Below, piece after piece: positions 32,031 to 39,690 of a stretch of 39,690 nt of DNA. The notes beneath the pieces are model-generated. The model was not told where the DNA came from, did no database searches, and was given only the letters and a program-made list of their open reading frames with translations. This DNA comes from Chitinophagales bacterium. GTDB taxonomy: Bacteria > Bacteroidota > Bacteroidia > Chitinophagales > JADIYW01. The translations under genes and the position numbers were made by a program. Each line of letters starts with the position of its first letter. Position 1 is the first letter of the stretch. The stretch spans positions 1 to 39,690 of the forward strand of contig JAMLHH010000028.1 of the NCBI GenBank assembly GCA_023957215.1, read 5' to 3'.

Positions 32031-33563
32031 TTGAAACAAAGCATTATAATTTTAGATTTCGGGTCTCAATACAATCAATTAATTGCACGAAGAATTAGAG
32101 AATTGGGAGTTTATGCAGAGATTCTTCCTTATTATACTCCAATCAAAAAAATTATAAAACATCATCCTATTGGACTCATCTTGTCAGGAGGTCCATCTTC
32201 TGTTTTTAGTGAAAAAGCAGCCTTAGTAGAAAAGGAACTCTTTGAATTGGGAATCCCCATCTTGGGAATCTGTTATGGAATGCAATTAATTGCACACATA
32301 TTGGGTGGAGAAGTAAAAAAAGGTGTAAAAGGAGAATATGGAAAAGCAGAGTTATCAATCTACCGAAAAGATCGACTATTTGATGATATACCAAGCAATT
32401 TGACGGTTTGGATGAGTCATTTTGATGAAGTTGCCACTGTTCCAAGCGGTTTTAAAGTAACAGGAAGTTCAACGATCAAAATTGCATCAATGGCTGACAT
32501 AAGCCGTCAAATCTATGCAGTCCAATTTCATCCTGAAGTCACACATACTGAATATGGGACAACTATTTTTAAAAACTTCCTATTTAAAATTTGCAAGGCT
32601 AAGAAAAACTGGGCGTTAAATGATTTTATCACCACAGAAATAAAACGTATTCAGGAAATCGTAGGCGAAAAGCACGTCATATTAGGGCTTTCAGGCGGAG
32701 TTGATTCTTCCGTTGCCGCAGTCTTAATTCATAAAGCCATTGGAAACCAATTAACTTGTATTTTTGTGGATACTGGGCTATTACGCAAGAATGAAGGAAA
32801 GAAGGTAATGGAGAATTATGGAAAACACTTCAACATGAATATTAAAATGGTTGATGCTTCCGAAGGCTTCCTAACGCATTTAAAGGGAATTGAAGACCCC
32901 GAAGCTAAACGTAAATCTATCGGACATGACTTCATTACAGTATTCAATGAGGAAGCCCGGAAATTTAATAACGCCACATTCTTGGCACAAGGAACAATCT
33001 ATCCTGATGTCATTGAATCCAGTGCGGTCGGAGGTGTCTCTGCTACTATAAAATCCCATCACAACGTAGGAGGATTGCCCGAAGATTTAAAATTCAAGTT
33101 ATTGGAACCACTTGTTGGATTATTTAAAGACGAAGTACGGAAAGTAGGAATAGAACTTGGGATTCCGCATGAACTTGTATATCGCCATCCTTTCCCCGGA
33201 CCGGGCTTAGGAATACGAATAGTGGGAGAAGTTAACTCCGAAAAAGTCAAAATTTTACAAGAGGCAGATGCTATTTTCATCGAAGAATTATATCGAAACC
33301 AATTATATGAACAAACATCTCAGGCTTTCGTAGGGCTATTGCCCGTTAAATCTGTAGGAGTGATGGGCGATGAACGGACTTACGAATACACCGCAGTTAT
33401 TCGCGCTGTGAATACGTTAGATTTCATGACTGCCACATGGTCTAAACTCCCATACGAATTTCTTGAAGTTGTGTCTAATAGGATTATAAATGAGGTCAAG
33501 GGAATCAACAGGGTAGTGTACGACATTAGTTCCAAGCCTCCTGCAACAATTGAATGGGAATAA
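32031..33563 (+). CDS. guaA: GMP synthase (glutamine-hydrolysing)
   Basis: This converts XMP to GMP. The class I glutaminase domain has FGSQYNQLIARRIRELG, C81 in LGICYGMQ and the His-Glu pair in QFHPEVTHT. The ATP pyrophosphatase loop is LGLSGGVDSSVAAVLI, and the C-terminal domain shows HHNVGGLPEDL, RHPFPGPGLGIR and the end DISSKPPATIEWE. I chose TTG at 32031, which gives 510 aa and the family start MKQSIIILDFGSQ. The only ATG in frame upstream is at 31956, inside purF, giving a 25-residue extension and a 28-base overlap. pyrG follows 33 bp downstream. Confidence 0.94.
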   Translation: MKQSIIILDFGSQYNQLIARRIRELGVYAEILPYYTPIKKIIKHHPIGLILSGGPSSVFSEKAALVEKELFELGIPILGICYGMQLIAHILGGEVKKGVKGEYGKAELSIYRKDRLFDDIPSNLTVWMSHFDEVATVPSGFKVTGSSTIKIASMADISRQIYAVQFHPEVTHTEYGTTIFKNFLFKICKAKKNWALNDFITTEIKRIQEIVGEKHVILGLSGGVDSSVAAVLIHKAIGNQLTCIFVDTGLLRKNEGKKVMENYGKHFNMNIKMVDASEGFLTHLKGIEDPEAKRKSIGHDFITVFNEEARKFNNATFLAQGTIYPDVIESSAVGGVSATIKSHHNVGGLPEDLKFKLLEPLVGLFKDEVRKVGIELGIPHELVYRHPFPGPGLGIRIVGEVNSEKVKILQEADAIFIEELYRNQLYEQTSQAFVGLLPVKSVGVMGDERTYEYTAVIRAVNTLDFMTATWSKLPYEFLEVVSNRIINEVKGINRVVYDISSKPPATIEWE

Positions 33564-33590
33564 AAACTAATAGGAAAATATGCTCAATAA

Positions 33591-35219
<1,629 letters not shown>

Positions 35220-35261
35220 CTTATTTCATAATAAAACTTTTAAAATTACCAATAGCTAGCA

Positions 35262-38200
35262 CTACCTCCCCATCGGCTCTATCTTAAATGTCATACTTTC
35301 AATGACTTTGAGCAATGCTTCTACTGTATCCATTGAGGTTAAACATGGCACGCCATTTTCGACAGAGGCTCTCCTGATTTGAAACCCGTCCCGTTCTACC
35401 GTCTTTCCTATGGTGGTTGTGTTAACTACGTATTGCACTTTCCCTTTATGGATAAGGTCAATAAGATTGAGTTTTTCCTCTCCTATTTTATACCCGATTT
35501 TACACGGAATTTGCTTGCTTTGGAAATAATCCGCCGTACCTTTCGTGGCCCATATTTGAAAGCCTATCGTACAAAAGCGTTTTGCTAAAATAGAAGCTTC
35601 TTCTTTGTGCTTATCAGCTACTGTAAATAAGATAGAACCATGCAATGGCACCTTATTTCCTGCCCCAATTAGTCCTTTATACAACGCTTTTTCCAAGGTA
35701 CTGTCTTTCCCCATCACTTCACCTGTAGATTTCATTTCAGGACCGAGAGTAATATCAACTTTAGATAATTTTGAAAACGAAAACACAGGTACTTTCACAA
35801 AAACCCCTCGTTTTTCTTCTACCAATCCTGAAGAATAATTCAAATCCTTCAATTTTGATCCCAAAATAGCTTTAGTAGCCAATTTGGCCATTGGAACATC
35901 TGTAATTTTGGATAAAAATGGCACCGTTCGGGAAGATCGCGGATTTACCTCAATAACATACACGTTGTCTTGAAACAGTACAAATTGAACATTCATCAAC
36001 CCGATGATATGAAACGTTTTTGCTAACTTTTCGGTGTATTCGACGAGTGTCTTAACCTCCTCTTTCGTAATGTTTTGCGGAGGATAAACAGCTATAGAAT
36101 CTCCTGAATGGACTCCTGCCCTTTCAATATGTTCCATAATACCAGGAATAATTACCGTTTCTCCATCGCAAATTGCATCCACCTCCACTTCTTTACCTAA
36201 CAAGTAACGGTCAATCAGAATCGGTTGGTCGGGACTGGCTTCAACCGCATTTTCCATATAGTGACTTAATTCGTTTTCGGTATAAACAATTTCCATTGCA
36301 CGACCTCCTAATACATAACTTGGACGCACCAACACCGGATAACCTATTTCTTTGGCAATCTTTATCGCTCCTTCTTTAGAAGTCGCAGTTTTCCCTAAAG
36401 GACGTAGAATTTCCGCTTCTTGTAGGCCCTCTTCAAACTTTTCCCGATTTTCCGTCCTGTCTAAATCCGTATATGAAGTACCTAAAATCTGCACTCCGTT
36501 GGCTTCTAGTTTTGCGGCTAAATTAATGGCTGTTTGCCCACCAAATTGCACCAATACGCCCTTTGGTTTTTCCAAATCGATGATATTCATCACATATTCT
36601 TCGGTAAGTGGTTCAAAATAGAGCTTATCCGAAATTGAGAAATCAGTTGAAACAGTTTCGGGATTGTTGTTGATAATAATGGCTTCGTAACCCATTTCCT
36701 GAATTGCCCAGATGGAATGAACGGTGGCATAATCAAATTCCACGCCTTGCCCGATGCGTATAGGTCCGGAACCCAGCACAATGATTTTTTCTTTCTCGGA
36801 AATAATGCTCTCGTTTTCTTCTTCATAGGTCCCATATAAATAAGGTGTATTTGACTCAAACTCGGATGCACATGTATCCACCATTTTGTACACAGGGACA
36901 ATTCCATTGGCTTTTCGTAGTTGAGAAACAGCCTTTCCCGTAGTTTTCCAAAGAGTTGCGATAAAGGTGTCGGAGAATCCCAATCGTTTTGCCGACCAAA
37001 GTACTTCTATATCATTCGGTGCGTCCTGAATGATCTTTTCAAAATCAATCAACTTTTTAATCTTCCAAATAAAAAATTTATCTATCTTACTCCATTCCAC
37101 TATCTGTTCCCACGCATAACCTCGACGCAATGCTTCTCCGATGACAAAGATACGTTCATCATCACACACACGGATTCTATGCTCAATTGATTCTTCGGAT
37201 AAATATTGTAATTTATTTGATTTCAATCCAATATGATCATGTCCTGTTTCCAAGGAACAAATTGCTTTTTGTAGTGCTTCTTCAAAATTCCTTCCTATTG
37301 CCATTGTTTCTCCTGTGGCTTTCATCTGAGTGTACAACCTTCTGTCTGCCGTTTCAAATTTATCAAAAGGGAAACGAGGAAATTTCACAATGACATAATC
37401 CAAGGTAGGTTCAAAACAGGCATACGTTTTCTGTGTCACCGGGTTCATAATTTCATCCAAAGTAAAGCCAACGGCAATTTTGGCCGCAATCTTGGCAATT
37501 GGATAACCGGTTGCTTTACTTGCCAAGGCAGAAGAACGGGAAACACGCGGGTTGACTTCAATAATATAGTAATTAAACGAGTATGGATCCAATGCCAATT
37601 GAACATTACACCCTCCTTCGATACCCAATGTCCGAACGATTTTTAACGAAGCGTTTCGCAACAATTGATATTCTCTGTCTGAAAGGGTTTGGGAAGGGGC
37701 TACCACAATCGAATCACCCGTATGCACACCCACAGGGTCAATATTCTCCATATTGCAAACCACGATTGTATTGTCGTTCGAATCCCGCATCACTTCGTAT
37801 TCGATTTCCTTGTATCCGGCAATTGATTTTTCAATCAGACATTGAGAAACGGGACTATATTTCAACCCTAATTCTGTAATGTCGTACAATTCTTGTGGAT
37901 TGTCGGCGATTCCTCCACCCGTTCCTCCCATGGTGAAAGCAGGACGAACAATAATCGGATAACCTATAATTTCTCCGTATTTTAATGCTTCTTCTACAGT
38001 ATGGGCAATATATGATTCTGGGACTGGTTCATTTAGTTCTTTCATCAATTGACGAAACAATTCTCGATCTTCAGCTTGATTGATGGCAGTAAGTTTGGTA
38101 CCGAGCACCTCCACCTTGCATTCGTCTAAAACTCCGGATTCCTTTAATTTCACCGCCATATTCAGACCGATTTGTCCACCCAATGTAGGCAACAAAGCAT

Positions 38201-38447
38201 CCGGACGTTCTTTTCGTATAATTTTTGAAACAAATTCCAAGGAAATCGGTTCAATATACACTTTGTCGGCAATTTCTACATCCGTCATAATAGTTGCCGG
38301 ATTGGAATTAATCAAAATCACTTTGTAGCCTTCTTCCTTTAACGAAAGACATGCCTGTGTTCCCGAATAATCAAATTCTGCTGCTTGCCCAATGATAATC
38401 GGCCCTGAGCCAATCACTAAAATCGTATTTATATCTGTTCTCTTCAT
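35262..38447 (-). CDS. carB: Carbamoyl-phosphate synthase large subunit
   Basis: This makes carbamoyl phosphate from bicarbonate, ATP and ammonia for pyrimidines and arginine. Two homologous halves are visible: the first begins [20 protein letters not shown] with [11 protein letters not shown] in the carboxyphosphate site, and the second begins [19 protein letters not shown] with [11 protein letters not shown] in the carbamoyl-phosphate site. Both have the ATP-grasp EVNPR motif ([14 protein letters not shown] and [14 protein letters not shown]). A shorter allosteric MGS-like end (about 930-1061) includes [14 protein letters not shown] and ends PMGR. At 1061 aa it is the long, single-chain form. 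Its N-terminal text is close to Firmicutes CarB, as I remember it. carA is 62 bp upstream in the same direction. Confidence 0.97.
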   Translation of the reverse strand: MKRTDINTILVIGSGPIIIGQAAEFDYSGTQACLSLKEEGYKVILINSNPATIMTDVEIADKVYIEPISLEFVSKIIRKERPDALLPTLGGQIGLNMAVKLKESGVLDECKVEVLGTKLTAINQAEDRELFRQLMKELNEPVPESYIAHTVEEALKYGEIIGYPIIVRPAFTMGGTGGGIADNPQELYDITELGLKYSPVSQCLIEKSIAGYKEIEYEVMRDSNDNTIVVCNMENIDPVGVHTGDSIVVAPSQTLSDREYQLLRNASLKIVRTLGIEGGCNVQLALDPYSFNYYIIEVNPRVSRSSALASKATGYPIAKIAAKIAVGFTLDEIMNPVTQKTYACFEPTLDYVIVKFPRFPFDKFETADRRLYTQMKATGETMAIGRNFEEALQKAICSLETGHDHIGLKSNKLQYLSEESIEHRIRVCDDERIFVIGEALRRGYAWEQIVEWSKIDKFFIWKIKKLIDFEKIIQDAPNDIEVLWSAKRLGFSDTFIATLWKTTGKAVSQLRKANGIVPVYKMVDTCASEFESNTPYLYGTYEEENESIISEKEKIIVLGSGPIRIGQGVEFDYATVHSIWAIQEMGYEAIIINNNPETVSTDFSISDKLYFEPLTEEYVMNIIDLEKPKGVLVQFGGQTAINLAAKLEANGVQILGTSYTDLDRTENREKFEEGLQEAEILRPLGKTATSKEGAIKIAKEIGYPVLVRPSYVLGGRAMEIVYTENELSHYMENAVEASPDQPILIDRYLLGKEVEVDAICDGETVIIPGIMEHIERAGVHSGDSIAVYPPQNITKEEVKTLVEYTEKLAKTFHIIGLMNVQFVLFQDNVYVIEVNPRSSRTVPFLSKITDVPMAKLATKAILGSKLKDLNYSSGLVEEKRGVFVKVPVFSFSKLSKVDITLGPEMKSTGEVMGKDSTLEKALYKGLIGAGNKVPLHGSILFTVADKHKEEASILAKRFCTIGFQIWATKGTADYFQSKQIPCKIGYKIGEEKLNLIDLIHKGKVQYVVNTTTIGKTVERDGFQIRRASVENGVPCLTSMDTVEALLKVIESMTFKIEPMGR

Positions 38448-38509
38448 TTTTTATTTTCTCAATTATTTTAACTTACTATACATCAATATCTTATACTAAA
38501 TAATCAATA

Positions 38510-39631
38510 TTATTTATCGTATTGCTCGGCTTTTTTAAATGTGTCCATCATCGTTATAAAATCATCAAAAAGGTAATTGGCATCTTCCGGACCCGGACTA
38601 GATTCAGGATGATATTGCACGGTAAAACAAGGATAGTTTTTATGTCTAAGTCCTTCGTTTGTCCGGTCGTTTAAGGCAATATGAGATTCAATTAAGTCAG
38701 TCCCCTTTAACGACTCCTGATCAATGGCATACCCGTGATTTTGGGAAGTGATACTCACTTTATTTGTCTTTAGATCCAACACAGGGTGATTTCCACCCCG
38801 ATGTCCAAATTTTAATTTATACGTTTTTGCTCCACACGCCAAGCCAATCAACTGATGCCCCATGCAAATTCCGAAAACAGGAATTTTTCCCAAAATACCT
38901 CTTATCATCTCAAGTGCATACGGATAATCTTGTGGATCTCCGGGTCCATTTGTCAACATCACACCATCAGGTTTCATTAATAGAATGTCCTCCGCAGAAG
39001 TGGTGTGAGGCACCACAATAAGATTGCAATTGCGTTTAGACAACTCCCTTATAATTCCTAATTTAGCCCCGAAATCAACTAAAACGACTTTGAAACCTCT
39101 TCCCGAGCAGGTATATGCCGTTTTTGTAGAGACTTGTTCAATCAAATTTGACGGAAAAACGGTCTGTTTTAACGAGGCAATCACTTCTTCTGCATCAACT
39201 GTAGTATCTACAATCTTTCCTTTTACCACACCTTTATCTCGCAATATTCTAGTCAATCTCCGAGTATCCACGCCTTGAATACCTGAAAGATTTTTCTTCT
39301 TAAAAAACTCGTCTAAGGTCATTTGACTCCTGAAATTGGAAGGGAAATCGCACAATTCTTTCACAACAAATCCTTTAATAGCAGGAGAGATGCTTTCAAA
39401 ATCATCGGGGTTGATTCCGTAATTACCTATTAATGGATAGGTCATGCAAACAATTTGGCTACTGTATGAAAGGTCGGAGATAACCTCTTGATACCCTGTC
39501 ATTCCGGTATTAAAACATAATTCACCTCCGGAAGTTCCAATTTTCCCGAAAGGTTTCCCTTTAAATAAGGTGCCATCTTCTAATAATAAATAAGCTGTTG
39601 TAGCCGCAGTTTGGCTGGAAGAATTACTCAT
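38510..39631 (-). CDS. carA: Carbamoyl-phosphate synthase small (glutaminase) subunit
   Basis: This supplies ammonia from glutamine to CarB through the tunnel. The N-terminal domain has FNTGMTGYQEVISDLSYSSQ, IGNYGINPDDFES and IQGVDTRRLTRILRDKG. The class I glutaminase domain has the nucleophile cysteine in FGICMGHQL and the late SSPGPEDANYLFDDF with histidine and glutamate in VQYHPESSPGP. At 373 aa the length is normal. The ATG at 39631 gives a leading Ser/Thr-rich stretch of about ten residues before YLLLEDGTLFKG. The gene is first in the carAB unit, and its promoter lies at the window's right edge. Confidence 0.97.
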   Translation of the reverse strand: MSNSSSQTAATTAYLLLEDGTLFKGKPFGKIGTSGGELCFNTGMTGYQEVISDLSYSSQIVCMTYPLIGNYGINPDDFESISPAIKGFVVKELCDFPSNFRSQMTLDEFFKKKNLSGIQGVDTRRLTRILRDKGVVKGKIVDTTVDAEEVIASLKQTVFPSNLIEQVSTKTAYTCSGRGFKVVLVDFGAKLGIIRELSKRNCNLIVVPHTTSAEDILLMKPDGVMLTNGPGDPQDYPYALEMIRGILGKIPVFGICMGHQLIGLACGAKTYKLKFGHRGGNHPVLDLKTNKVSITSQNHGYAIDQESLKGTDLIESHIALNDRTNEGLRHKNYPCFTVQYHPESSPGPEDANYLFDDFITMMDTFKKAEQYDK

Positions 39632-39646
39632 AAATAATATAAATTT

Positions 39647-39669
39647 TTTGGGCGTTAATTTTACCCAAA
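39647..39669 (-). promoter_or_regulatory. Inverted repeat TTTGGG/CCCAAA in the carA leader
   Basis: Arms of six bases (39647-39652 and 39664-39669) flank an 11-base spacer, 15 bp before the carA ATG and just after its -7 element. It could fold at the very 5' end of the mRNA or be a protein site. No T-run follows, so it is not a terminator. Confidence 0.35.
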
Positions 39670-39672
39670 GTG

Positions 39673-39680
39673 CAAAGATA
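39673..39680 (-). promoter_or_regulatory. -7 promoter element TATCTTTG of carAB
   Basis: On the minus strand TATCTTTG is a perfect TAnnTTTG, identical to the one before the SRP RNA. The -33 element would lie past the window's right edge, so only this half can be seen. Confidence 0.6.
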
Positions 39681-39690
39681 AGCCTAAAGA

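Overview
The window looks like a chromosomal segment of a low-GC member of the phylum Bacteroidota. Three signs support this: two proteins end in type IX secretion (Por) sorting domains; several starts are preceded by the Bacteroidota promoter form TAnnTTTG instead of Shine-Dalgarno sequences; and the gene content fits (MCC-type carboxylase, NamZ/DUF1343, DUF1573 lipoprotein, LolC/E-like permease). The genus cannot be told from the sequence alone. I see no insertion sequence, prophage, CRISPR array or tRNA.

Layout. 1-1767 (-): a GH172/DUF2961 gene, cut by the left window edge and interrupted by an in-frame TAA. 1900-5531 (+): an ABC exporter and an acyl-CoA carboxylase beta subunit. 5542-10030 (-): GH1 glycosidase, RecD helicase and a dicarboxylate/glutamate symporter. 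10161-15928 (+): a large T9SS-secreted lamin-tail protein, then an overlapping histidine kinase/response regulator pair. 16006-16100 (+): the SRP RNA gene with a textbook promoter. 16216-17442 (-): LolC/E-like permease, divergent from NamZ muramidase and a PLP fold-type III enzyme (17477-19967, +). 19999-21490 (-): a tight DUF1573-ruvX-def operon. 21626-24793 (-): a secreted protein of unknown function paired with a GH105/88-type unsaturated-glycan hydrolase. 24829-28105 (-): a cobalamin riboswitch leading a class I ribonucleotide reductase operon, nrdB - acyl-CoA thioesterase - nrdA. 28241-29470 (+): a small membrane-anchored protein and aroE. 29804-35219 (+): purC-purF-guaA-pyrG. 35262-39631 (-): carA-carB, convergent with pyrG.

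How the genes work together. The right third is largely nucleotide metabolism: purine synthesis (purC, purF, guaA), CTP synthase, carbamoyl phosphate for pyrimidines and arginine, and reduction of ribonucleotides to dNTP precursors. The B12 riboswitch implies that the class I reductase is switched down when cobalamin is available, which predicts a B12-dependent class II reductase elsewhere in the genome. CarA, CarB and PurC look, from memory of the families, more like Firmicutes-type enzymes than typical Bacteroidota ones, so the block may include transferred genes.

Most interesting items: the B12-controlled nrd operon with a thioesterase embedded between its subunits; the unassigned T9SS protein next to a GH105-type enzyme (a candidate new polysaccharide-degrading pair); the GH172 gene broken by a single stop; and two genes whose promoter-like element sits so close to the start codon that their mRNAs may be leaderless.
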